Positions 11,666 to 22,213 of a DNA stretch of 27,012 nucleotides are shown in pieces. The notes under the pieces were generated by a model. The model saw only the letters and a list, made by a program, of their open reading frames with translations. It did no database searches and had not been told where the DNA came from. The stretch is from Acanthaster planci (taxonomy: Eukaryota; Echinodermata; Asteroidea; Valvatida; Acanthasteridae): NCBI RefSeq assembly GCF_001949145.1, contig NW_019091435.1, forward strand, positions 3,655-30,666. Direction: 5' to 3'. Within the stretch, counting starts at the first letter, position 1. Each line of letters starts with the position of its first letter. The position numbers and the translations under genes were made by a program.

Positions 11666-13314
11666 CCTGAGATGACACGGCATTTCCATTACTTCATGTA
11701 CATCAAGCAACGAACAAGTGACAGAGGTGACATTCTTAGGAAAAGTTTAGGCACCAGCAGACTAACGCTTAACATCGCAATGTTTGACATGTATGTGATG
11801 CGCACGGACCACATAAAGCAATTCTTAGTTGGGTTCTATTCACATAAAGATTATACGTTTTATGCATTGACATGATTATTATCACTGGATGGCAGTTGCA
11901 AGCATAGAATGTAAGCAGTGTTAGGAACATTTCTAACATACATTCAATCACATGATTTATTTCTTATTTATGCATGTAGTAGCTATAAAAGATCTGGATA
12001 AAATGTGGTATTTGAAATGGTACAGAACATGATTGATTGATACTACCACTTTGTATCTCAATTACAGACTTAAAAAAAACAAACTTGGCACAAAATGCTC
12101 CAAAATGCCTTAATAATCCAAGATAATGGATTATTTTCCTGTAGTGTTTCAATCCCAGTAGACATGAATCAAATGTAAGGCTGTAGGGAAACGCTTTTAG
12201 CTGGATTGCATTCGGTCACAAATGGGTTAAAACACAGCAAATTTGACTGAATGAATTGGGTGACTGAGAGGTTAAAGTTGAAACAATCAGGTTTTTCAAG
12301 CAAAAGTCGGCCGACCAGTGTTGGAAACTGACAAGAAATACTATACTTTTCTGGTGCTATTATTTTACAGGATCAAATTTTGAATGTAAATTTCCAACAT
12401 TTCAATGAGGTACTACGTGAAATGACTGTAGTTTTATTTGTAGTTTTGCTTGCCCATGTACATTCCCTTAACACTCCCAGTTAAATTAACAGTTAAAATT
12501 ATCAGTTTCACTTGACGTATTCGATATAAAATATTACAAAACTTTTCAAAAACTTTGAAACATTTCAACACTTAATTTTTCATGAAACACTTATTAAAAA
12601 ACTATTAGTTGGCATTGGTTAATATTTTCTAATTACTGAATATGGATGCCTTCCTCTTTGTTTGGAAGACCCTCTAAGAATATTTTTAAATGTTATACAC
12701 CCTTTCATTACATTATTTATAAGAGAATTTTCATTTGTCCAGTTAACTTGTTTTTGTTTTCTAAATGCGTAACGACAGACATGAATTATGAATTAGAAGA
12801 GATCAAGGTAGTGAGTCTTTCCGGCAAATTAAAACTGAATTGAAACCAAAATGAGGGTCAGCATAATTTGAGGGTTTGTCAGTGTCACAAAAGGGTGGGG
12901 ATATGTCTCACAATAGTGTCCACTATCCCCGCCAAACATTCAACTGACAAGTTGTGGTTGTTTAAATGTCAGGTTAACCATAAAGCAAACCACTGCACAG
13001 AAATCCAAAACAGGTTTTAAGTATCTTGTTTTGTGTTCATGGAAATCCATTTGTCACAGAGGAGAAATACACCTAACATCCAATCCCCTGAAAAAAATCT
13101 CTGCGATTCAATGTTGATTTTTCTGTCTCCAATTCAGTTTCATATTGCATGAAATCGTCACACTTAATAAAGAAGCAAATGTTGTAACCACAATTTGCCA
13201 ACACGAAAAAATCTGTTAAAAGTCATGCACCGAGTCTCTCCTGATTGACATGCAACTTTGGAAAGTCGTTTATCTAACGATAAAGATCTGACCCTGCTAC
13301 CTGTATGGTCAATC

Positions 13315-13575
13315 CTAATTAACAGTATAGGTTACTCCAGACTTTGGCATGTCTTTCACCATTCTGCCCAGTAGAAAATGCTGCAGGAATTTGAGCATGA
13401 CGGAGTATCCATGTGGATATTCGAAGTCAAGGATGTAGTATCCACCCAGTAAAGTGAGTATCCCCCGCTTAACTGGTTGTTTGTCTCCAGTTGGTACCTT
13501 GTCGTCCATGCTGATCACGAGGGTCGGGGAATTTTGTGTGTTGTCAATTTTCTCACCAACCTGCGTTATTACCAA
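13315..13575 (-). CDS. Candidate last exon, unknown protein, inside transposon
   Basis: On the minus strand a pyrimidine-rich stretch ending in ACGCAG (acceptor at about 13561-13562) precedes an open frame that runs to a stop at 13315-13317. It encodes about 82 residues, including a hydrophobic helix-like core ILTLLGGYYILDFEYPHGYS and FLQHFLLGRM. The composition and the acceptor make it look like a real 3'-terminal exon. From memory, similar C-terminal ends occur in uncharacterised, often multicopy proteins of fish and cnidarians, but I cannot name a family. Its position within the CACTG element suggests an element-encoded or captured gene. Upstream exons would lie to the right, possibly in the assembly gap. 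Confidence 0.4.
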   Translation of the reverse strand: MVITQVGEKIDNTQNSPTLVISMDDKVPTGDKQPVKRGILTLLGGYYILDFEYPHGYSVMLKFLQHFLLGRMVKDMPKSGVTYTVN

Positions 13576-14317
13576 AGAGTAAAAGAGAAAATTAATTTAT
13601 GACGCATTGTCATATGCTGAAATGTGCATTTGGATTGTCAAGCAGTTTACAGGGAATTTTTTATTGGCCACTGTTGTCAGCACAGCCACTTTGGTTTCAG
13701 CAAACAAACACCTGTATAGACCCCCTTATTGCTTCCTCAACTATGGAACAAGAAGGTGTGGGATTTTTTCCATCCTATGCAAATTGTGTTGCTTATCATA
13801 GGTATGAAACATTTTACTCTAAAGAGAAACTGTCACACTTGATTTAGATTTAATCTAATTCTATTGAAGAAAATGTGTAAAGATCTGTATTTCATGTAAC
13901 AAATATCAAGTGGCTTTAAATTGTGAAATCCGAGGAAAATTATTGCATGAAAAAATCTAGACTTTTCCAGTTCGTTCTGTTTAAAATCCCCCTGCTTGTC
14001 AAGGAAAATGCGTGCGTAATGACAATGAACATATGCAGAGAATTTTGAGAAACTTAAAAGGAAATGGAACAATAAAATAAAGGGGGATGGCTCACAAATT
14101 ACAAATGTAAACTTGTAATAATAGCTGTCCTAATTCATTCTGTGCCACTCTGTATTTGAACAGCTTCCTGAGAAATTCAGCGCGGGATCTATAATAAACA
14201 AGTTGTTACAGGGAACAATTATAAGCCCCCCTCCAAAAAAACCACTTTCTACAGCGGTGGCCACATACAAGGGAGGGGGCCTCAACCTGGGCAACCTAGC
14301 CTACATATACTTGTTTA

Positions 14318-14337
14318 TAAACGACCTGTGTCGTTTA
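14318..14337. repeat. 8-bp-stem hairpin at the edge of the assembly gap
   Basis: TAAACGAC, a 4-base loop CTGT, and GTCGTTTA form a perfect hairpin ending three bases before the run of N. The break in assembly may relate to repeat structure here. Confidence 0.7.
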
Positions 14338-14340
14338 TTC

Positions 14341-14934
14341 NNNNNNNNNNNNNNNNNNNNNNNNNNNNNNNNNNNNNNNNNNNNNNNNNNNNNNNNNNNN
14401 NNNNNNNNNNNNNNNNNNNNNNNNNNNNNNNNNNNNNNNNNNNNNNNNNNNNNNNNNNNNNNNNNNNNNNNNNNNNNNNNNNNNNNNNNNNNNNNNNNNN
14501 NNNNNNNNNNNNNNNNNNNNNNNNNNNNNNNNNNNNNNNNNNNNNNNNNNNNNNNNNNNNNNNNNNNNNNNNNNNNNNNNNNNNNNNNNNNNNNNNNNNN
14601 NNNNNNNNNNNNNNNNNNNNNNNNNNNNNNNNNNNNNNNNNNNNNNNNNNNNNNNNNNNNNNNNNNNNNNNNNNNNNNNNNNNNNNNNNNNNNNNNNNNN
14701 NNNNNNNNNNNNNNNNNNNNNNNNNNNNNNNNNNNNNNNNNNNNNNNNNNNNNNNNNNNNNNNNNNNNNNNNNNNNNNNNNNNNNNNNNNNNNNNNNNNN
14801 NNNNNNNNNNNNNNNNNNNNNNNNNNNNNNNNNNNNNNNNNNNNNNNNNNNNNNNNNNNNNNNNNNNNNNNNNNNNNNNNNNNNNNNNNNNNNNNNNNNN
14901 NNNNNNNNNNNNNNNNNNNNNNNNNNNNNNNNNN
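14341..14934. other. Assembly gap (594 N)
   Basis: Unsequenced or unassembled bases. Open frames that span this interval are artefacts. The gap lies inside the CACTG transposon, so any transposase or gene segment here is hidden. Confidence 1.
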
Positions 14935-15790
14935 GGCTATACTCTTGAAATACAAAACGGCACTTTGTTACTTGGCAAAAGAAACGATCAGTCTAGAGCC
15001 TCCTTCACATGACCAATGCAAGATGGATTTATATGAAAACACTGGACTAGAAAGTACTAATAAAAGGGGGAAAAGTATAAATTAATACGCGAAGTGTTTC
15101 CTGTCACGTGATCAAAAGGGCGGCAAGTGATGCATCAGGCGTCTCAGGTGATGAAATTCCCCCATTTAGCCTTTGATGATGTGCCCTGCTGCCGAGGTTA
15201 GGCTTGGGCTGATCGCTGCTCGTAATGAAGATGGCTTGCCAAAATACAGCTCAGCTTTTCTTCGGTGGGCTAATAAATTAGGGTTCACAGGCCGCGATCG
15301 CCGCAGTGGCGAAATATGTAGTGTTACTTGCACAATATTATTCTTTATCAATTCAGGTGCATGATTAACCATTCAAGAGCTGGAAATACGTGCCCCATTA
15401 GGTAAGAGCAGACTCACTAGCTACAGGCATCGAACCACTGCTTCATGTGGAGTAAACCAAGTTTTGTAGCTGTTAAGTATCACGTACCTTGTCTTATTAC
15501 TTAGACAATTTAAGAGCATCATGGATGTATGGGTGGCATATTCACTTAAGGTTCTAAATCCTATTGTTTCCAACACATGCAAAGCCAAAGCCACAGGCAG
15601 TGACGTCGGCACGTCGAGTTATAAAACATATTATGTTTACCAGGTAGGCCTACGCGTTACGTACATGTATGAACATGTACTGGTGCCTCATGTTAGATCA
15701 AATTCACTACAGGTAACTAATATGCTTCAAGTACGTTGGTGCTGCAGTGCTTCAAGTATATGAATCCGATCATGTGTCAATTGCTACTTT
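14935..15790. other. Transposon interior, possible promoter-like patch
   Basis: A CpG-rich patch at about 15280-15320 (GGCCGCGATCGCCGCAGTGG) is open in both strands across 15166-15372. A TATAAATTAATA and a CACGTG E-box occur at about 15075-15110. This could be a promoter or first-exon region, but no coding exon could be defined. Confidence 0.3.
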
Positions 15791-16259
15791 TCAGGTGCAG
15801 CGAGTTTATACTGGTGTACCTCAGGTACCTAAAAGTGTGAATCAAGCACATTAAGTGCCATTGAATGAACCTCCAGTGTCAATATATTGCCACTTGAACG
15901 ATTGAGGTGCAGTGAGTTTATATTGGTGTCCAAATGCAGATGCATGAGGTGAGATCAAATGCACTTCAAGTACCTAAAAGTGTGATTCAAGCATGTTAGG
16001 TGCCATTGAATGAACCACTGGAACGATTCAGGTGTAGCGAGTTTATGCTGGTGAAAACGTATAGGTGCATAAGGTGAGATCAAATGCACTTCAGGCACTA
16101 AAAGTGTGCTTCAAGCATTTGAAGTGTTTTGGTTGAAATGTTTACTGTCACCTCACATGAGTCAGGTGTCTGCATGTTCTCACTTAATCGCCTCAAGGGC
16201 AATAAGTACTAACTCACATGCACATGCAAGTGCACGAAGTGCGTGCAATTTTTACAGTG
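15790..16259 (-). repeat. Right subterminal repeat zone of the CACTG element
   Basis: The motif (C/G)AGGTG(C/T)AG(C/T)GAGTTTAT followed by (A/G)(C/T)TGGTG occurs at 15792, 15904 and 16029 (spacings 112 and 125). Between them are repeated TACCTAAAAGTGTGA, TTCAAGCA, GGTGCCATTGAATGAAC and GAGATCAAATGCACTTCA units. GCACCTGA/TCAGGTGC cores are shared with the left zone. Confidence 0.8.
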
Positions 16260-16261
16260 TA

Positions 16262-16725
16262 GTGTTTTGGGGAAAACTGAAATAACGACGAAATTAACAG
16301 CTGCAAAACTGACATTTGCAAAGCTGGTCAATTGTATTTTGGTGTAGTAAATTTAAATCAACAAAAGTGGGTGTCAATGCCATACCAGTACTATAGAACT
16401 GACATGTAAGAAGCATTGATGCAAAAAAATCGTCAAAAGATGACACCACAGCTCCTTTCCAACCTAGTCTTCTGTACCAAAAAAGATATTGAACTATTGA
16501 TTATCTGTGCTGTTTTGTCACATCAAGATAATCAGCAACAGATTTTTAAAGATATTTTTAGATTACAGTTTTCCAATTAAAATGTCGGTAACTATTAAAA
16601 AACATACCCAATCCCACGTGAAAACAATGAATGGAATAACGTTGAAATAAACTTAAGTTAATGGTTCCTTGATCACTTTTTCATTAACATTCAGATATTT
16701 GTAACTCAATTTGATGCCCTCCACA
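16262..16725. other. Region upstream of the CUB-LDLa gene
   Basis: AT-rich, with no open frame of note. A possible acceptor (CATTAACATTCAG, ending about 16693) lies 32 bases before the start codon, so part of the 5' UTR may come from a further upstream exon. No clear TATA box or initiator stands out. Confidence 0.35.
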
Positions 16726-16798
16726 ATGGCATGGATATATTCATCAGTTTCCCTGCTGGTTCTCATCGCTTTAACACTATGTCTCACTAGCACAATCG
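16726..16798 (+). CDS. Exon 1: start codon and signal peptide
   Basis: ATG in a good context (CCACAATGG) opens a 24-codon stretch with a textbook signal peptide: short N region, then a hydrophobic core VSLLVLIALTLCLT and small residues (TSTI). It ends in phase 1 at a consensus donor (G|GTAAGT at 16799). Confidence 0.7.
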
Positions 16799-19700
16799 GT
16801 AAGTGAAAAACATAAAATCAAATACGCCTGTGTCGAGTTTCTCATGTAATCATGGTATTATTTTCAATGGAATTTCCAAACAAAATGGCACATTTCTCGT
16901 GCAACATTGGTAATGGAAATGTTTTTGAAAGAACATCTTCACAGCTAGGTGTGTATTTATGGTAGAGATCATTATGGAAATTTATATAAAGGGTTAGTAA
17001 TGAATTTAGTTCCGTTCTGGTTCACTCCCGGGATGGTTACTGGCAGACCGTCTTCGCTATTTCCGTTATGAGCAGACATTCCACGATATCAAGAATGTTT
17101 AATTTGTCGTAATGCTCCACTGCCGCCTTCTTGGTAGTCTTGGTGACCCTATTTTATTAATGTATATATTAAAGTTGTTTTTAACTACAGTTGTCTATTT
17201 ACTAGATTATTGTGGTGAAAGGATCATCAACGTGGACAGAGGCTCGTTTTCATCCCCAGGATACCCGATTAGCTATCCATCAAACCTTGACTGCAAGTGG
17301 CAAATCAAAGCAGAATCAGCAACAAACAGCACACTAATAACGGAAATTCTGCACTTCAAATCGGAAAAACGCTACGATGTCGTAGAGTTCGAGGGGCGCA
17401 CCTTTTATGGAGATGCTCCTCAAACGTTCAGTTTGTCTGGCACAACGAAAGTTCGCGGCATCATCTTCAGATCATCGGAGGTGAATGTATCAATGACGTC
17501 TGATTCATCTGCCGAATTCAGCGGGTTTTTACTGGCGCTTAAAGGCAGTATCAGCATAGTTGGTAAGTAAAGAGCTAGTGTGGGCACTATTTCACCTTTG
17601 CTGACCACGTTCCACCGTCCTTTTCTCTTCAACTCATTTTGCTGGTCGTATTATAAACCATATACCTGGTGGAAGAACAACATCATGACAAGAAAATGGT
17701 ACAAACAGAAGAAATATACATATACACGACAGCATTTGGCAAAAATAATTAACACATAGAGATTACCAGTCACCCTATCCAAAGGCACTTCATTAAAAGG
17801 AAAGAGAATTAATAAGATTCACTTTATTCTAGATTATTCATTTCAAAAGATGTTTGATAAAATTGATTATTAGAAATGTCAATAACGTGGTGTGGGAATC
17901 AAGAACAATCACAGGGTCCACTCAAGAAGTGACATACCTGCTCCTCGTCGCTTGTCGATGGGAAGCGTGGGTCTGACTTGATCGTTCCAATGCCTCTTGA
18001 CGGAAATAAAACAATACGCTACTCCAAAATAGGTAATACTGGGATGTCTGACTATCGTACAACAAAACGGCAGCTGATCTATTTAACGCTCCTTCGCACA
18101 ACCAATACACCAGCAGTGGGCACTGTTTATTGGGAGGATTTTGTGACCACACTTGGCCGAGAGTAGTGAGCCCCTTGTGGCTTGTCGATATCACACAAAG
18201 CAGCCACTACCAATTGGCCTAGTTTGTTGTTATGGGTTTTCCCTACCAATTTCGGAAAATGTGGAGATGAATTAGAAATGGCAGAATTCGTTTTCGAGCG
18301 AAATGGAACAAACATCCGACTCCCCGTTTCTATTTAACAAATAAAAATTCCATTTCAGTGAGAGTGCATTCAGTGGTATAAATTCAGCGTTCAGTTTCAC
18401 GATATTGCACTGGTTTAGAACGTTGACATTCACTTTTACGCGAAATTGATGGCACCTCTGCAATCCTGTATTCATCTCAATTTGAACTCAATCTATTTGT
18501 AAAATGTGCAGGCAATTTTGCGCAAAGTGTAATATTTAAGGTATGACTGGTCAAGAATTTGAATTCGTTTGTGTATCAACAGAAGTTATATTTTTAGTTG
18601 AAGTTTTTATTTGAAGGGTTTAATGTTTGAATATTCATGACTGAAATAGACCATTCATGCTTTCTATAAAAACTACCGACTATTGCACGAATCCTATACA
18701 AACACCGACGCTGAGGTAACCTTTCTTTCTCGCGGTACGTCCTCACGGTATCCTGTATATTTCTAATCAAATTGAAACGGAAAAGACAGATTTTCGGTGA
18801 CTAAGATTGCACATTGGTAACAATTGGCAACAAATACATCAAATCGAAATACCAATCACCTAATTGTAACCTCTTAAATGAAACGTAATACACATTCTTT
18901 TATTTGAAGGATGCAAAACGAAGTTGAGTTTTGAGAAACTGAAACCAAGTTTTCTGTCGTTTTCAAAATCCAGGCCAATTGAATTTTTATTTTACTAATT
19001 AAACTGCGCATTTTCCGAAATTGGCCGAGAAAACCTATATTTTTTTCGGGCCGTTTCCTCAGCATATTTCAGAAGCCTTTTAAACTGACTTTTTTTCTTT
19101 TTGACGGTGCAACGGCTCCTCACCTCTGGGCAAATAAGTTAACAGTCAAAGTGGATGAATATTGTGTCATTTAGCAGTTTTTTGTTGGTGTTTATTTTTT
19201 AAGTTTCTAGGTTGTGGCCTTTTCAATGTTAGGTTCAGAAAATACATTGTGGCACAGTTCCACCATTGTTGCCAATGCCTTGAAGGTATGCATACCACGG
19301 CAAATTCATATTGATTGACGTACCGTAACATGGGTAACTTTGGTCAGAGGGGTAACTTTGGTCAGTAACCACTAAAGGGTTTGAAACGTACAGTGGATGC
19401 GGACGTTTTTAGTGTCATCTTTTCAGAAATATCGAAGTTGTTCATTATTTAACATTTTCGTAGTTTGTGGTAACCATGGTAACCATTTTTAATTTGGTTT
19501 TTTATGCCCCGTTTTGATGAAGACCAAAAGCAAAAGGTCGCCAGTGTTGCCTCAAACCCAGGTTAACTTTGGTCACCCCTTTTGAAGCCCTAAGACACCA
19601 ATAAATTTTGAAGTTTATTTTTGAATTTTTTTCTTTCAGCATCGAAGTTTAGATGAGTATCACAATGCCCTCAGAAGAAGGGAAATTGAAATTGATCGTC

Positions 19701-21353
19701 TTTAACTGAGAAGAATGGATAACATACATGTAAAAATGGCCCAAAGTTATCCCATGTACGGTAGATAGGGAACTTGTGTTTCTAGTTTTACTAGAGTGGG
19801 TAATTTTTACCCAAGAAATTTCTCAGGCTTGGGATGGTGTTTTCCAAATATGATATGTCACTTCTTTTGTTTGACCCTGGCTGATTGACAGTTCTAAACC
19901 TCTGTGACTTCAGTGTGTCTTCACCGGGGACCAGGTACTTACCACGTTATAAGCTAGGCGGCTTTGTAGCTACACGCTATTCAGGATTTTTGATCGTTAC
20001 CATAGCTTGAGTGCTCCTTAGACACACTCTGGTCATAGTGGTATGCTTCCTAATGCACTTGTAGGCACTGACCTTATCAGGTCAGTTTAGTCAACCTCGA
20101 CTCCGTGAGCTGCTTGCGCGTTCTTCAAGGATCCCGAAAGGCGTGATGCCGGACCAACATGAAGCGGCAAGGCCATACCCATGGGAAAGAGGTTGCACTT
20201 TAGTACAATGCAGTCGCTGGATGGCACTATTTGAAAAATGTTCAAAAACATCCACGATATACATGCAGTGTCTTTAAGCATTGTACTTTGATACTTCCTT
20301 GAAAATGACCCAGGAGTCCAAGTGCCAAGCAAAACATCTAAGGGTGTTTCGGGGATTAGTCTGTGGTGGGGGAGGGATCTGAGTGACCAAAATTGGGAGA
20401 CTTCCAAGACAGCACCAAACCAGTCTTCGCCTGATCCAGCATAATAGGATCAGCAGGATATACCCAGGGTTATACGATATTTTGGGTGGATAAGTGTGGA
20501 GAGCCGCGAGGCTCCAGTGGGACATTCGTCAACGATCCAAGGCAGTGACAAGAGTGACCTACTATACTTTTCCGGGGGGGGGGGTAGCAATTTGTACACA
20601 AGCATATGGGAGTATGAGTTTGTTTCTGCATTCAATTGGGGACCCTGAGTAATAGAGGACAATAAGGTCCCCGATTGACAACTGTGTACAAAACATATAG
20701 GTGGTCTCGTAAAAAAGTTAAAGTACAAACAAATGAGGAACAATAGGGTCCCCAGTTGCAGGCAAATACACACTTGCCTGAGTTTGCATACAAACATATA
20801 GAAGTGGATATTTTCCCATCAATGTTGTGGCGCTTCTAGAATGACCGAGCCACACCTCTTCGTAAAAGTATAGGGAGGCTAATGTAATTCCTAGAATCTG
20901 GGCGAGTCTATCCTGGGTGTGTTTTGTCAGGCGATCAAAACAAGTGATTTGTGGCACACGTGTTTTTTACACTCCCTCGTTTGAGGGGTCAGTCAGGGAA
21001 CTAAAAAATAGTAACTTTCACTGCAGGTCGACCCTCATGTGAAGTTTTCAACAGTAGTCTTTTCGACTGTGAAGACGGATCCTGTGTATCTCCAGAAGCC
21101 AGATGTGATAGGCACAAGGACTGCCTCAGTGGACGAGACGAGCAAGATTGTGGTAAATATCTCTTATCAATGAATGTGCGTCGTGGCATTTGTTTTGTTG
21201 CGTGATTTTTCTTTAAACTTATCACCACTTTTAGTGGATAAGTGTGCTTATTAAATGAATTATTGACCAATACTGTTGAGGCTGTCTGAACAGTTTTCCT
21301 TTCATGTTATAGGCGAGTGTAGAAATTTGCTCGGTTTCCTATTGCTTTACTAG
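16726..21353 (+). CDS. Secreted CUB-LDLa protein, four-exon host gene
   Basis: Gene model: exon 1 16726-16798, exon 2 17206-17562, exon 3 21027-21152, exon 4 21313-21353. All internal boundaries are GT-AG and phase 1, and the exons total 597 nt (198 codons plus stop). The product has a signal peptide, one CUB domain, one LDL-receptor class A module and a short hydrophobic tail (LLGFLLLY). Such proteins are extracellular and bind partner proteins, often in a calcium-dependent way; this one has no catalytic domain. Symmetric 1-1 exons are the classic units of exon shuffling. The weakest part is exon 4: further exons could be spliced in or used instead. The short hydrophobic tail might hint at an anchoring signal but is too short to claim one. 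Not assignable to a named gene. Confidence 0.6.
17206..17562 (+). CDS. Exon 2: CUB domain
   Basis: The acceptor is TTTACTAG (17204-17205) and the donor is G|GTAAGT. The 357-nt phase 1-1 exon holds a whole CUB domain: Cys-Gly-Glu start, SFSSPGYPISYP, LDCKW, the conserved YDVVEFEG stretch and the end signature TSDSSAEFSGF. Only the first disulfide pair (YCGE and LDCKW) is present; the second cysteine pair of most CUB domains is absent. The Asp of YDVVE and the Asp of TSDSS match positions used in calcium-binding CUB domains. The frame continues open upstream of the acceptor to an ATG at 17112, which is intron sequence in this model. Confidence 0.85.
17563..21026. other. Intron 2 of the CUB-LDLa gene (3.46 kb)
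   Basis: No further exon with matching phase was found. Small open frames (17978-18166 plus, 17922-18194 minus, 20087-20407 minus, 20450-20797 minus) show no known domain. The interval contains the MITE at 19323-19761 and a partly duplicated segment near 20651-20801 (GAGGA(A)CAATA(A/G)GGTCCCC, then ACAAA(A)CATATAG), whose second copy carries a CAGGCAA/TTGCCTG hairpin. An 8-bp-stem hairpin (ACTGACCT/AGGTCAGT) lies at 20067-20086. Confidence 0.5.
19323..19761. mobile_element. TA-flanked MITE, mariner-like
   Basis: The left end CCGTAACATGGGTAACTTTG matches the inverse of the right end (CCAAAGTTATCCCATGTACGG) over about 24 bases, with a single-base indel on each side. TA borders both ends (19321-19322 and 19762-19763). 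The 439-bp body has no transposase. Two more copies of GGTAACTTTGGTCA-like sequence lie inside the element, near 19351 and 19561. TA target sites and this size fit a non-autonomous Tc1/mariner-type element. Confidence 0.75.
21027..21152 (+). CDS. Exon 3: LDL-receptor class A module
   Basis: The acceptor is TTCACTGCAG, the donor G|GTAAAT; 126 nt, phase 1-1, one complete module. Six cysteines lie in canonical order (CEVF, FDCEDG, SCVS, RCDR, KDCLSG, EQDC). The acidic calcium ligands of the family are kept (Asp of RCDR, Asp of KDC, Asp-Glu of RDEQ); the usual DGSDE reads SGRDE here, so one conserved but non-ligand Asp is replaced. LDLa modules bind calcium to fold and then bind basic surfaces of partner proteins. 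Confidence 0.88.
21313..21353 (+). CDS. Exon 4: candidate terminal exon with stop
   Basis: A pyrimidine-rich tract ending TGTTATAG (21311-21312) is followed in the required phase by 12 further codons ending in LLGFLLLY and a TAG at 21351-21353. A polyadenylation signal lies 80 bases downstream. The exon closes the reading frame of the upstream exons exactly, but such a short exon can arise by chance. Confidence 0.5.
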
Positions 21354-21433
21354 ACTGAGTGTACTATTGGCCATGAAACTCACCCCAAAATTCCATTCAG
21401 AAAATAGTCGTTCCACGTGACTCAGAACTACAC

Positions 21434-21439
21434 AATAAA
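21434..21439 (+). terminator. Polyadenylation signal AATAAA
   Basis: Canonical AATAAA, 80 bases after the candidate stop codon of the CUB-LDLa gene, at a plausible distance for a short 3' UTR. Confidence 0.5.
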
Positions 21440-21459
21440 GCTAATGTATAGTTTGAAGC

Positions 21460-22213
21460 AAGGGGAATCCAGTGGTGAATGTTGTCATTCCGAGAAAAGG
21501 GTGCAAACAGATGACTTTAAAATCTGCCGTTTTCTGCGTTCATAATGGCGACTGAAAGTAAAAGGTCACGTCTTTGGGGATTTTATATTGGGCCGTCCTA
21601 TCACGTTCGGTAACCTGTGGAAAAATAATTACCACCCCATGACACAATTTTGGAATTTTATCTTTGTCTTCCTCAAGTAATACTTTGGAAAGTTCACCTG
21701 GAGATGGGTAAAAAAATAGTTTTATTAACGACCTTTCACGTCCGGCAGTAGGCTCATTGGTTTCTTGTTCATGTATGTTTGTTTTCACTCGCCGCGCTTT
21801 CTTGAAAAAAAGATTGTACAACCTTGCAAAGATTGACCTACCTGCAGTCGATGGATTCCAATTTCCGTTGAATTGACATCACGCAGTTGTTGTCATCAAA
21901 GGTTACATAAAATACTAGAATCTTTCGTAAAAGTAGAATATTGCTTTATGTTTATTACCTTATAAATTATCAAAATGTGCACAAAAGTTTGATTTGTTTT
22001 TATTTTGGTTTTTACCCACAAACTACCATAAAATTTCAAACCGTAAATATTCATGTGCGTACAAGACTGCAGTATTGCAGTGTTCTTCATGTGTCTTAGA
22101 TTTTCGGAAGTGATGGGTCTATTTTTGGCAGGATATTTCTCTTTTAGTTCAGGTAATTTTTCAGTTTCAATATATTGATATACTAGCAAATATTTTTCAA
22201 AGCCCTTTTTCCA
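21460..22213. other. Intergenic stretch with two unexplained minus-strand frames
   Basis: Minus frames at 21540-21821 and 21896-22213 have rather protein-like stretches (for example GELSKVLLEEDKDKIPKLCHG preceded by a TTTTTTTACCCATCTCCAG acceptor, and EKLPELKEKYPAKNRPITSE). I recognise neither. They may be exons of an unidentified minus-strand gene or chance frames; no start, donor or domain settles it. Confidence 0.25.

Larger units (their letters stand above)
11236..16259. mobile_element. CACTG-ended DNA transposon, CMC/EnSpm-like
   Basis: The left end starts CACTGTAAAAATG at 11236 and the right end finishes with the inverse, ATTTTTACAGTG, at 16259. Twelve terminal bases are identical and similarity continues inward for about 32 bases as an imperfect terminal inverted repeat. 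Both ends are bordered by TA (11234-11235 and 16260-16261), consistent with a 2-bp target duplication. Inside each end is a zone of 400-500 bp packed with repeats built on GCACCTGAGG/CAGGTGC. CACTR termini with subterminal repeat arrays are typical of the CACTA/EnSpm, Mirage and Chapaev (CMC) superfamily. No transposase is visible; part of the interior is an assembly gap, so autonomy cannot be judged. Coincidental pairing of two smaller elements is a weaker alternative. Confidence 0.6.

Noticed and set aside
14203-15012. Long open frames on both strands (269 and 206 codons)
   Set aside because: They are almost wholly the run of N between 14341 and 14934, not sequence.
15166-15372. Frames open on both strands in a CpG-rich patch
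   Set aside because: Openness on both strands reflects composition; no homology or splice context. Kept only as a possible promoter-like patch.
20087-20797. Minus-strand frames in intron 2 (20087-20407, 20274-20525, 20450-20797)
   Set aside because: They overlap one another in different frames, share no recognisable domain, and lie in a partly duplicated region.
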